A DNA stretch of 6,443 nt from an uncultured Collinsella sp. (GCA_900544875.1 UQWS01000041.1:1-6443); one strand, 5' to 3'; positions 1 to 6,410 are shown, counted from the stretch's first letter. Numbers and translations are program-made. The notes: generated by a model not told the origin, from the letters alone.

Positions 1-83
1 TTGCCCGTATCGTAGGCAATGCGCCGAATGCTCGCCATCGAAATTTATCGGTGGCCCACTTCAGACTGTAATGGGGGATATTC

Positions 84-1628
84 ATGAGAGGCATGGGAGA
101 CACAGCCGCATACCTGCGTCGGGGCATTCGGGAGATTATATGCCTAGCGCTGTTCTATTTTACGTATTTGGCTGGCGAGTATCTTTTTGACGTGCGCGTT
201 GCCGAGTTTGTGCCGCCGAGCGAGGTCGTTGTCTACGAGAGCTTCATCGTCGGCGCGAGCGCAATCGGCTTTCTTGTGCGTCCCCTTCTGTACTACCGCC
301 GTCCCCGTGCGATCGATACGACAAGCGACATCGCGGGCGTGTTGCTGGCATCGGCGTTGCTGCTGTTGATGATGGCGGCTCAATTTGAGATGCTCATTGT
401 CGGCGGTTTGCTGACGTTCTGCACACTGGGCTACTGCGGGTCGACCGCCCACGCCAACTTTGCGCGACGCTTTGCGCGTACGCCGTATTTGGCGCGCGTG
501 TTGGCGCTTTCGTATGCTTTGGGCGTTCTGCTGCAGGTGTTCAACCATATGGTGATGCCTGCGGGGATTCCGCAGCAGTTTGTTCTTGTTGCCTGTGCGG
601 TTGCGCAGGTGGTACTGCTCCACAACGTCCGCCGCGCCAAGCTACACGGTGAGCCTGAGGTTGGGCGCGAGTCCGATATCGCCGAGCTTTCGGTGGATGC
701 GTCGGAATTTGGCGCCAAGTGGCAAGACGATTCTGAATCAACGGCGGCTTTTCGGCGCGCCGTGGTGCGTCTGACGGTCGCAACCGCCTGCCTTACCGGT
801 GTGTTTGCCGCCCTCAATGCAGGGCTCACGACCTCGCATGCCGCCGGGGCCATCGACTTGGGCGATTGGCCGCGCTTGCTGATGGGCGTGAGCGCACTGG
901 TCGCCGGCGCCCTATTTGACCTGCACGGTCGTTCGTATATGAACATCACCATGACTTGCACTGCCATGTTGTCCACGCTTTCGTTCTTTGTCTTGCTCGT
1001 CGACGGTAATGGCGGCAATGTGCTTGCGGCCATGGCGATTTTCTATCTGGGTTCGGGCTTCTTCGTGGTGTTTTTCACGACGAAATTTGCTGCCATTTCG
1101 GTTTATGCGCACTGGTCGTATCTGTGGCCGTGCATGGGTCGTGTCATCAGCAACATTTGCGCGATGCTCGTGACGGCGCCGGCGGTGGCGATTATCTCGA
1201 GCCAGAACGTGCTGCTGGCGGTGGGTGCGGTGCTCGTACTGTTTGTGGGCATTGCGATTTCGCTGCTGGGACAGTTTGGGCATCGGGCAGATGACGCTGC
1301 GGTGCCCGGCGAGCTGGCGTTTGCTGCCGATGATCTTGGCGCGGATCGCGCGTCTGCTCAGAGCGAGCCCGCTTCCGCGGAGGTGCCGGAGCTCACGCTC
1401 GACGAACGTCTCCATGCCTTTGTCGCCGCCTTTGAGCTTACACAGCGCGAACGCGATATTTTGGAGGCCTTGGTCGCATCGCACGAGAGCGTTCAGGACA
1501 TCGCCGCAACGCTCTTCCTTTCGCGCTCCACGTTCTACCGCCATATCGCCTCGATTAACAAAAAGACTGGTGCCGCCTCGCGCGTGGCCCTTATCAACTT
1601 CTTCTGGTCCTGGACGCTTCAAGACTAG
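84..1628 (+). CDS. Membrane-embedded LuxR-family transcriptional regulator
   Basis: This 514-aa protein has two parts. Residues about 16-400 are strongly hydrophobic and can be read as roughly 12 membrane segments in two halves: about 16-35, 47-68, 80-99, 101-121, 137-157 and 164-180, then a polar linker (about 185-225), then about 226-250, 262-279, 286-307, 313-333, 345-372 and 375-397. After an acidic, Ala/Ser-rich linker, residues 452-514 form a LuxR/GerE-type helix-turn-helix. It opens with LTQRERDILEAL, contains DIAATLFLSRSTFYRHI and has the usual Lys-Lys near the end of the recognition helix. The architecture suits a one-component regulator whose membrane part senses a ligand or transports something while the cytoplasmic tail binds DNA. 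Such proteins are numerous in Coriobacteriia; the ligand and targets cannot be told here. The ATG at 84 is preceded by GGGGGA (73-78) at 5 bases; an ATG at 93 is a less likely alternative. It converges on mgtA. Confidence 0.85.
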   Translation: MRGMGDTAAYLRRGIREIICLALFYFTYLAGEYLFDVRVAEFVPPSEVVVYESFIVGASAIGFLVRPLLYYRRPRAIDTTSDIAGVLLASALLLLMMAAQFEMLIVGGLLTFCTLGYCGSTAHANFARRFARTPYLARVLALSYALGVLLQVFNHMVMPAGIPQQFVLVACAVAQVVLLHNVRRAKLHGEPEVGRESDIAELSVDASEFGAKWQDDSESTAAFRRAVVRLTVATACLTGVFAALNAGLTTSHAAGAIDLGDWPRLLMGVSALVAGALFDLHGRSYMNITMTCTAMLSTLSFFVLLVDGNGGNVLAAMAIFYLGSGFFVVFFTTKFAAISVYAHWSYLWPCMGRVISNICAMLVTAPAVAIISSQNVLLAVGAVLVLFVGIAISLLGQFGHRADDAAVPGELAFAADDLGADRASAQSEPASAEVPELTLDERLHAFVAAFELTQRERDILEALVASHESVQDIAATLFLSRSTFYRHIASINKKTGAASRVALINFFWSWTLQD

Positions 1629-1727
1629 CTAATTTGGGACGGGGCTTTTTTGGCTGTTTTGGGCCGCTGCGGCCAGCAGGGGTGGGTCGCGACGGCCCAG
1701 ACATTCTTGACGATGGTGCCGGCAACG

Positions 1728-4496
1728 CTACAGCAGCTCGCCGTGGCGGGCGATGTAGCGGCGCTTGGCCAGCTGGGTGAGCGCGATGTAGGAGCCGACG
1801 ATGCCGATGAGCAGCGCGAAAAAGCTCGTTGGCAGCGGCATGAGCCCCAGTGCATCGGCGATGGGGCTTGCCGGCAGCCAGGTGACGAGCGCCAGGCCCA
1901 GCACGGTGAGCACGCACAGCGCGGGGGCGGCGTGGTCGCGCGGGCTTGGCAGACGCGGGGAGCGCAGTATGTGGATCACGAGCGTCTGCGACCACATGGA
2001 CTCAACGAACCAACCGCTCTGGAAGAGCGCCGCAAAGGCCGCCATGCCTGCGACGTCGCCCGCGGCGGCAAGCTCTGCCCAGCTCGCGTCCACGGCGGCG
2101 GGGCATACCACAAAGAAGAGCGCGGCAAAGGTCACAATGTCAAACAGCGAGCTCACAGGGCCCAGCTCAAGCATAAAGCCCTTGATGGACGCGGCGTCCC
2201 AGGCGCGCGGACGGGCAGTCCAGACGTCATCGACGGTGTCCCACGGCAGCTCGATGCACACGATCTCGTAGACCAGCGACAGCAGCACCAGCTGCAGGGC
2301 GCTCATGGGCAAAAACGGCAAGAACAGGCTCGCGACGGTCACAGACAGCACGTTGCCAAAGTTGGAGCTCACCGTGGTCTTGAGGTACTTGAGCAGGTTG
2401 CCGTAGGTGCGGCGGCCTTCGATGATGCCGCGCTCGAGCACGCCCAGGTCCTTCTGGAGCAAAATGATATCGGCGGATTCCTTGGCGATGTCGACGGCGG
2501 AATCGACCGAGATGCCGCAATCGCTCGCGCGCATGGCGGCGGCGTCGTTGATGCCGTCGCCCATAAAGCCCACGGTGTGGCCGAGCAGCTCGCGCATGAC
2601 GCGCACCAGACGCGCTTTCTGCAGCGGCGAGAGCTTGGCAAAGAGATGGGTTTTCTCGGCGCGCTCGGCAAGCTCGGCGTCATCGAGCGCATCGATCTCG
2701 GAGCCCAGCAAGACGTCGCTTGCGTCGATACCGATTTGCTCGCAGACGGTGGCAGCGACACGGTCGTTGTCGCCGGTCAGGACCTTGACCGCCACGCCCT
2801 TGGCCTCGAGGGTGGCGACAACGCCGGCGGCACTTGCCTTGGGCGGATCGAGGAATGCCAAAAAGCCCATCAGCACCATGTCGCACTCGTCGGCGATGCC
2901 AAACTCGCCCACGCAGCGCGGATTGGTCTTCTGCGCCACGGCGATCACGCGCAGACCCTCGGCGTTGAGTCCGGCGACCTGCTTGCGAATCTGGGCGAGC
3001 TTATCTTTGGTAAGCGGCTGGGCGGCACCATCGACCTCGACAAAGGAGCAGATCTCGAGCATTTCCTCGGCAGCTCCCTTGGTGACCATCTGGGTTTTGC
3101 CTTGGGCGTCGGCGACAGCTACGCTCAGACGACGGCGCGAGAAATCGAAGGGCACCTCGTCGACCTTGGTATAGCGGTCGCGCAGGCTCTGGCCCAGCAT
3201 GGAATCGGGTGCTGCGGCCGAGGGCGTCACATCGGCACGGTCGATGACGGCCAGGTCGATAAGGTTTTTGAGGCCGGTCTGGAAGAAGCTGTTCAAAAAC
3301 GCATGGCGCAGCACGCGCGCATCCTCGTTGCCGTCGGTGTTGAGGTAGCGCTCGAGCACGATGCGGTCTTCGGTGAGGGTGCCGGTCTTGTCGCAGCACA
3401 GGACGTCCATCGCGCCGAGGTTTTGGATCGCCGGTAGCTCCTTGACGATAACCTGGCGGCGGGCGAGGTCCTTGGCGCCCTGCGACAGGCTCGTGGTCAC
3501 GATGACGGGAAGCATCTGCGGCGTGATGCCCACGGCCACGCTCGTGGCGAACAACAGCGCATCGATGACGTTGCCCTTGGTGGCGGCGTTGATGGCAAAG
3601 ACCGCCGGCGCCATAACGAGCATGAGGCGTACGAGCAGCATGGAGACGCTCGAGACGCCGCGGTCAAACGCGCTCTTCTCGCCGCGCCCGTTGAGCATCT
3701 TGGCGATGCCGCCCAGGTAAGTGTCCGAGCCGGTGGCAACGACGAGCGCCATGGCGGTGCCGTTTTGCACGGAGGTGCCGGTAAAGACGATGTTCTTGCA
3801 GGCAGAGAGCGGCAGCGCGGAGCTGTCGGCACCCTCGACGACCGCGGCGGCAGCGGTCTTCTCGACGGCCTCGCTCTCGCCGGTGAGCGCGGACTCGATC
3901 ACAAACAGGTCGCGCGCGGTGATGATGCGGGCATCGGCCGGCACCATGTCGCCGGCAGAGAGGCGGATCACATCGCCGGGGACGAGCTCATCGAAGGGGA
4001 TTTCAATGCGCTCGCCGTCGCGCAGGGCGCAGCAGGTGTTGGAGACCAGGTCCTTGAGGGCCTCGGCCGCATTGCCGCTGCGGGCTTCCTGGATAAACTT
4101 CATGCCGCCCGATACCAGCAACATGATGCCGATGACGATGACCGTGGAGGGGTCGCGCTGCGGCTCGGGTACGGCGAGCACGTCGATGTAGAGCGAGACC
4201 AGTGCGAGCGCGGCGAGGATGCCGGCGAAGGGGTCGATGAACGCGTCGGCGATGCGGCGCGCAAGCGTCTTGGTCGGCGCCTCGATGGTGTTGGGGCCGA
4301 CGGCGCTCAGGCGCTCGGCGGCGTGCTCGGCAGTGAGCCCGCCAGCTGTGGCGTCGAGCAGCACGAGGGTGTCCTCGGCGCTATGGGTGGCGGCGAATAT
4401 GGCGTTCTTGGACGGGCCGGCGTGGGCGGCCGGGCGCGCCGTGCGGCGGCGCTTGGAGATGGCTTCGAGTACCGTGGCGGTTTTGAGCATCAGCAT
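1728..4496 (-). CDS. mgtA: P-type ATPase, MgtA-like (P3B) magnesium transporter
   Basis: A 922-aa P-type ATPase of the usual MgtA length, which imports Mg2+ across the membrane using ATP. Landmarks in order: basic N-terminus (KRRR at 16-19); two membrane helices at about 89-137; actuator motif TGES (205-208); TM4 with TPQMLP (325-330); phosphorylation motif DKTGT with D369; nucleotide domain with TKGAAE; TGDND (574-578); hinge GDGIND with D647 and D651; then C-terminal helices including FGNV..V and LPWD (750-753). The stretch from TM4 to DKTGT (VIVKELPAIQNLGAMD) is characteristic of P3B pumps and separates it from Ca2+ (P2A) and heavy-metal (P1B) pumps. Compared with my memory of E. coli MgtA, three likely ion-site residues differ (Q327, S740, E744), so the ion could differ. 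The start at 4496 has AAGGAGGA (4508-4501) at 4 bases; ATG 4490 is an alternative. A leader ORF and stem-loop precede it. It converges with the LuxR gene, and no clear terminator is visible. Confidence 0.93.
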   Translation of the reverse strand: MLMLKTATVLEAISKRRRTARPAAHAGPSKNAIFAATHSAEDTLVLLDATAGGLTAEHAAERLSAVGPNTIEAPTKTLARRIADAFIDPFAGILAALALVSLYIDVLAVPEPQRDPSTVIVIGIMLLVSGGMKFIQEARSGNAAEALKDLVSNTCCALRDGERIEIPFDELVPGDVIRLSAGDMVPADARIITARDLFVIESALTGESEAVEKTAAAAVVEGADSSALPLSACKNIVFTGTSVQNGTAMALVVATGSDTYLGGIAKMLNGRGEKSAFDRGVSSVSMLLVRLMLVMAPAVFAINAATKGNVIDALLFATSVAVGITPQMLPVIVTTSLSQGAKDLARRQVIVKELPAIQNLGAMDVLCCDKTGTLTEDRIVLERYLNTDGNEDARVLRHAFLNSFFQTGLKNLIDLAVIDRADVTPSAAAPDSMLGQSLRDRYTKVDEVPFDFSRRRLSVAVADAQGKTQMVTKGAAEEMLEICSFVEVDGAAQPLTKDKLAQIRKQVAGLNAEGLRVIAVAQKTNPRCVGEFGIADECDMVLMGFLAFLDPPKASAAGVVATLEAKGVAVKVLTGDNDRVAATVCEQIGIDASDVLLGSEIDALDDAELAERAEKTHLFAKLSPLQKARLVRVMRELLGHTVGFMGDGINDAAAMRASDCGISVDSAVDIAKESADIILLQKDLGVLERGIIEGRRTYGNLLKYLKTTVSSNFGNVLSVTVASLFLPFLPMSALQLVLLSLVYEIVCIELPWDTVDDVWTARPRAWDAASIKGFMLELGPVSSLFDIVTFAALFFVVCPAAVDASWAELAAAGDVAGMAAFAALFQSGWFVESMWSQTLVIHILRSPRLPSPRDHAAPALCVLTVLGLALVTWLPASPIADALGLMPLPTSFFALLIGIVGSYIALTQLAKRRYIARHGELL

Positions 4497-4566
4497 AGGG
4501 TCCTCCTTGTTGAAGGGAGTTAGCGTACGTGTCGTATTTGCTTCAAAAAACCTAGATGTCGCTCAC

Positions 4567-4620
4567 GTCAAGCTCGCGAACCGCCACAAAGGGGACGGGC
4601 ACCTTTGTGGCGGTTTTGAC
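4567..4620. repeat. Large stem-loop in the mgtA leader, REP-like
   Basis: AACCGCCACAAAGG (4579-4592) pairs perfectly with CCTTTGTGGCGGTT (4602-4615), a 14-bp stem around a 9-base loop. Outside it GTCAA (4567-4571) can pair with TTGAC (4616-4620), leaving a 7-base bulge on one side. It lies between the leader ORF stop and the mgtA start, so it would be transcribed in the mgtA leader mRNA. On the minus strand it is not followed by a T-run, so it is not a standard terminator for mgtA; on the plus strand only TTTT follows. The GGGGACGGGCACC core resembles dispersed REP-like hairpins I associate with many bacterial intergenic regions. That resemblance is from memory and was not checked. Confidence 0.6.
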
Positions 4621-4636
4621 GATCGGCTGTTGGCGC

Positions 4637-4708
4637 TTATGCGTGTGCGGAATCCTCGCGGCGTGCCGAGGGCGACATGCAGGTTTTTCGACTATGACTG
4701 CCTTCCAT
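4637..4708 (-). CDS. Putative 23-aa leader peptide upstream of mgtA
   Basis: A 23-codon ORF running from ATG 4708 to TAA 4637. It begins MEGSHSRKTC and ends ARREDSAHA. The reason to take it as translated is its ribosome site: AAGGAGGTG (4721-4713, minus strand) is a nine-base match to the anti-Shine-Dalgarno, with about 6 bases between AGGAGG and the ATG. It sits between a good promoter (4803-4775) and mgtA, and its stop is 140 bases before the mgtA start, with the large stem-loop in that gap. By position it is analogous to MgtL, the short proline- and acid-containing leader peptide of enterobacterial mgtA, but there is no visible sequence similarity. It contains one proline and an adjacent Glu-Asp pair. 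A role in ribosome-coupled control of mgtA is inference; a fortuitous ORF or an unrelated small protein is possible. Confidence 0.5.
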   Translation of the reverse strand: MEGSHSRKTCMSPSARREDSAHA

Positions 4709-4774
4709 GGCACACCTCCTTAAGGCCGGGCGCGGCGCGCTTTGGGTATCTCGTACCCGTTTTAATCCGCCCGT

Positions 4775-4803
4775 ATTTTTGATGAGGGGGTTTGCCGTGT
4801 CAA
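4775..4803 (-). promoter_or_regulatory. mgtA: Predicted sigma70-type promoter for the mgtA leader
   Basis: On the minus strand TTGACA (4803-4798) is a perfect -35 box, followed after exactly 17 bases by AAAAAT (4780-4775), which matches 4 of 6 positions of the -10 consensus including the second-position A and final T. Transcription would start near G4768, giving a leader of about 272 bases containing the 23-codon ORF and the stem-loop. A small hairpin GGGTA-N5-TACCC (4758-4744) would lie near the 5' end of the RNA. Confidence 0.6.
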
Positions 4804-4806
4804 CCC

Positions 4807-4826
4807 CAATGTTTGGAAAACCATTG
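4807..4826. promoter_or_regulatory. Inverted repeat just upstream of the mgtA promoter
   Basis: CAATG (4807-4811) and CATTG (4822-4826) form an inverted repeat around a 10-base centre that also carries TTT and AAA in opposing positions. It sits four bases upstream of the -35 box of the mgtA leader promoter, between that promoter and pyrE, where an operator or activator site could lie. The repeat is short and could be chance; no regulator family is recognised. Confidence 0.25.
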
Positions 4827-4892
4827 CCCCTGACAAAGCCTTTACAGAATGCCGAGGCCCCAAAGCGCGCCCGCAACGCGCCCCGCCTGCGC

Positions 4893-4898
4893 TAAACT
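4893..4898 (+). promoter_or_regulatory. pyrE: Possible -10 box for pyrE
   Basis: TAAACT matches 4 of 6 positions of the -10 consensus with the key A and T, 35 bases before the pyrE ATG, which would give a short leader starting near 4905. No acceptable -35 box is found 16-18 bases upstream, so this is a weak call. No attenuator hairpin with a T-run or PyrR-type leader is seen before pyrE. Confidence 0.3.
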
Positions 4899-4932
4899 GG
4901 AAGGCACGTACGCGATTACGAGAGGAGCCCGC

Positions 4933-5616
4933 ATGGAGGCTTACAAGCAAGAGTTCATCAAGTTCATGGTTGAGTCCGACGTTCTTAAATTCGGCAGCTT
5001 TACGCTCAAGAGCGGCCGTCAGTCCCCGTTCTTTATGAACGCCGGCGCTTACGTGACGGGCTACCAGCTCAAGAAGCTGGGCGAGTATTACGCCCAGGCA
5101 ATTCACGATAACTTTGGTGACGACTTTGACGTGCTGTTTGGACCGGCCTACAAGGGCATTCCCCTGGCCGTCGTGACCGCCATTGCCTACCACGAGCTGT
5201 ATGGCAAGGAGGTCAAGTACTGCTGCGACCGCAAGGAGGCCAAGGACCACGGCGCCGACAAGGGCAACCTGCTGGGCTACAAGCCCCAGGACGGCGACCG
5301 CGTGGTCATGGTCGAGGACGTCACCACCAGCGGTAAGTCCATCGACGAGACTTATCCCAAGGTCAAGGCTGCTGCCGATGTCGAGATCAAGGGCCTCATC
5401 GTGTCCCTCAACCGCATGGAGGTCGGTAAGGGTGGCGTGACCACCGCTCAGAAGGAGATCGAGGCTAAGTACGGTTTCCCCGTCGCGAGCATCGTCTCCA
5501 TGGCCGAGGTCGTCGAGACCCTCTACAACCACGAGATCGACGGCAAGGTCGTCATCGACGACGAGCTCAAGGCCGCCATCGATGCCTACTACGAGCAGTA
5601 CGGAGCCCGAGAGTAG
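4933..5616 (+). CDS. pyrE: Orotate phosphoribosyltransferase
   Basis: A 227-aa cytoplasmic enzyme of de novo pyrimidine synthesis that joins orotate to PRPP to give orotidine 5'-monophosphate, the step before PyrF decarboxylation. Visible features: FTLKSGRQSPFF (23-34) with K26, an N-terminal substrate-binding segment typical of PyrE; LFGPAYKGIPLA in the core of the type I phosphoribosyltransferase fold; YCCDRKEAKDHG, the flexible catalytic loop region; and the PRPP-binding signature VEDVTTSG (127-134) with its two acidic residues. The length is normal for the family and the gene appears intact. I chose ATG 4933 because AGAGGAG (4921-4927) lies just ahead and the protein then begins MEAYKQEF as expected. 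The reading frame is open further upstream to an ATG at 4849, but that stretch has no ribosome site and overlaps the -10 candidate. No other pyr gene is adjacent. It is divergent from the mgtA leader. Confidence 0.96.
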   Translation: MEAYKQEFIKFMVESDVLKFGSFTLKSGRQSPFFMNAGAYVTGYQLKKLGEYYAQAIHDNFGDDFDVLFGPAYKGIPLAVVTAIAYHELYGKEVKYCCDRKEAKDHGADKGNLLGYKPQDGDRVVMVEDVTTSGKSIDETYPKVKAAADVEIKGLIVSLNRMEVGKGGVTTAQKEIEAKYGFPVASIVSMAEVVETLYNHEIDGKVVIDDELKAAIDAYYEQYGARE

Positions 5617-5643
5617 TTACGCGGGTTTACCAACCCGCGTAAC
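5616..5643 (+). terminator. Perfect 12-bp hairpin at the pyrE stop codon
   Basis: Starting at the last base of the pyrE TAG, GTTACGCGGGTT pairs perfectly with AACCCGCGTAAC around the loop TACC. It is well placed to end or stabilise the pyrE mRNA. No T-run follows (CAGTTGACG), so it does not fit a classical intrinsic terminator and may act as a 3'-protecting hairpin or as a pause site. Confidence 0.45.
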
Positions 5644-5960
5644 CAGTTGACGCTGCGCGCCGCCCAGGGCGACAATTTGTCATATGACCCAATCCACTGT
5701 CAAGGGCCACAATGGCCCCGCCGACCGCTTGCAATCGGTCGGCGGGGCCTGCCGTTAAACCCGTCCCGGTCCGCCCCCGGCATGTCATCGACGCCTTCGG
5801 CTCAGTCTCATATCCGCGGATACCGCTCCGGCGGCCCGCAATCCTCTCCTTCGGCGGGGTTCCCCTAGTCTGTCTTCGCGCATGCGGCGGCCGCCGCGCG
5901 CACAGCGAGAACGGGGGTGTCCCCGAAGGCTGCCCGGCTCGCCGGGACGGGGGCTTATGT
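5644..5960. other. Structured noncoding end of an IS110-type element
   Basis: No convincing gene lies in these 317 bases. They lie downstream of the transposase stop on the minus strand. The region is dense in palindromes: GACAA-T-TTGTC (5671-5681), GTCATATGAC (5679-5688), TATCCGCGGATA (5811-5822), GCGGCGGCCGCCGC (5884-5897) and CCCGG-N4-CCGGG (5933-5946). A perfect TTGACA (minus strand, 5703-5698) resembles a -35 box near the likely outer end. In IS1111-type members of the IS110 family the long noncoding segment, which carries the bridge RNA, is downstream of the recombinase gene, and this region would fit. The exact element boundary cannot be placed. Confidence 0.4.
5704..5749. repeat. Two overlapping, mutually exclusive hairpins
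   Basis: GGCCCCGCCGACCG (5714-5727) pairs perfectly with CGGTCGGCGGGGCC (5736-5749) around an 8-base loop. A second hairpin, GGGCCA-CAA-TGGCCC (5704-5718), shares bases 5714-5718 with its left arm, so both cannot form at once. Neither strand has a T-run after the large stem, so it is not a textbook terminator. It may be part of the IS110-type end or a factor-dependent terminator for pyrE. Confidence 0.5.
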
Positions 5961-6302
5961 CTATTCCGCGCCCTCCCGGCACATCGTGCCGAGGGCCCAC
6001 AGCCACCTCACGAGCTCGGCCGCGGTGGCCGCGTTCGCCTTCGCCTGCGGCATCCCGCGGGCGATCATCTCCTCGCGGCGGCGCAGGAGCCTCTCGGACC
6101 CCTTCCTCCCGTGCATCCTTATCTCGAGGGGCACGCCGGAGCCCTTGGGCATCAGCTTCGGCTGGTGGCCGGCCTGGGCATAGCACCAGGACCCCTCGAC
6201 AGCCAGCTTCCTGACGAGCGCGTTGCCGGCCCCGCTGATCCCGCCGAGGCGCACGGAGTCCGCGCTCGACCTCTGCTTCGGGGCGAGGCCGAAGTAGGCC
6301 GT
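5961..6302 (-). pseudogene. IS110-family transposase, C-terminal fragment
   Basis: On the minus strand, reading from about 6302 to the TAG at 5961-5963, the translation begins AYFGLAPKQRSS and continues with VRLGGISGAGNALVRKLAVE. This is the C-terminal Transposase_20 (IS116/IS110/IS902) region: a Gly-Leu-x-Pro motif, a Ser-rich turn, then Gly-Asn-x-x-Val-Arg. About 113 residues remain of a protein normally near 330-420 aa. The N-terminal RuvC-like DEDD catalytic domain is missing. An ATG at 6338 gives 125 codons in frame, but residues before AYFG come from the neighbouring repeat region and do not look like transposase, so that start is probably accidental. The break near 6300 shows the 5' part was lost by deletion or rearrangement. 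The fragment is unlikely to be active. Confidence 0.85.
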
Positions 6303-6318
6303 TGTTAGCGCTACTGTA

Positions 6319-6410
6319 AAAACAACCATTTTGGCCAACGCTCAACAACCAATCATGCCAACGCAATCCCGCCATTTGCGCCAACGCATTTTCACCATTT
6401 CCACCAACGC
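6319..6410. repeat. Four tandem 23-bp imperfect repeats
   Basis: Four units of exactly 23 bases: 6319-6341, 6342-6364, 6365-6387 and 6388-6410. CCAACGC ends each one, at 6335, 6358, 6381 and 6404. Read on the minus strand each is GCGTTGG, three variable bases, then a well-kept AAATGG (ATTGG in the second unit from the left), then about seven variable bases. The period is not a multiple of three and all frames contain stops or change phase, so the repeat is not protein-coding. Positions conserved at fixed spacing suggest repeated protein-binding sites. The array ends cleanly on both sides, next to the IS110 break. Confidence 0.75.

Noticed and set aside
67..72. -10 box TGTAAT for the LuxR-type regulator
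   Set aside because: It matches 5 of 6 positions, but transcription would start near 79, removing the GGGGGA ribosome site at 73-78, and the -35 match is poor.
1629..1727. Intrinsic terminator between the converging genes
   Set aside because: A T-run (1646-1651) follows GGACGGGGC, but I find no good stem before it. The GGCCG-CTG-CGGCC hairpin (1662-1674) has no T-run on either strand.
1650..3437. 595-aa plus-strand ORF and other long ORFs opposite mgtA
   Set aside because: They are antisense shadows of the GC-rich mgtA coding strand, with low-complexity composition and no recognisable domain.
4497..4768. M-box (ykoK) magnesium riboswitch ahead of mgtA
   Set aside because: The leader is long enough, but I cannot recognise the conserved M-box core, and no terminator stem with a T-run is seen.
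4637..4876. 79-aa minus-strand ORF that includes the leader peptide frame
   Set aside because: Its upstream start lies beyond the predicted promoter and lacks a ribosome site; only the last 23 codons have one.
4849..4932. Longer N-terminus for pyrE from ATG 4849
   Set aside because: No ribosome site precedes it, the extra 28 residues do not resemble PyrE, and ATG 4933 has a good Shine-Dalgarno.
5785..6384. 199-aa minus-strand ORF across the IS region
   Set aside because: It is out of frame with the recognisable transposase, is rich in Arg/Gly/Pro as expected for a shadow frame, and has no ribosome site.
6319..6410. CRISPR array
   Set aside because: Units are only 23 bases in total with about 7-10 variable bases each; there are no true spacers and no cas genes.
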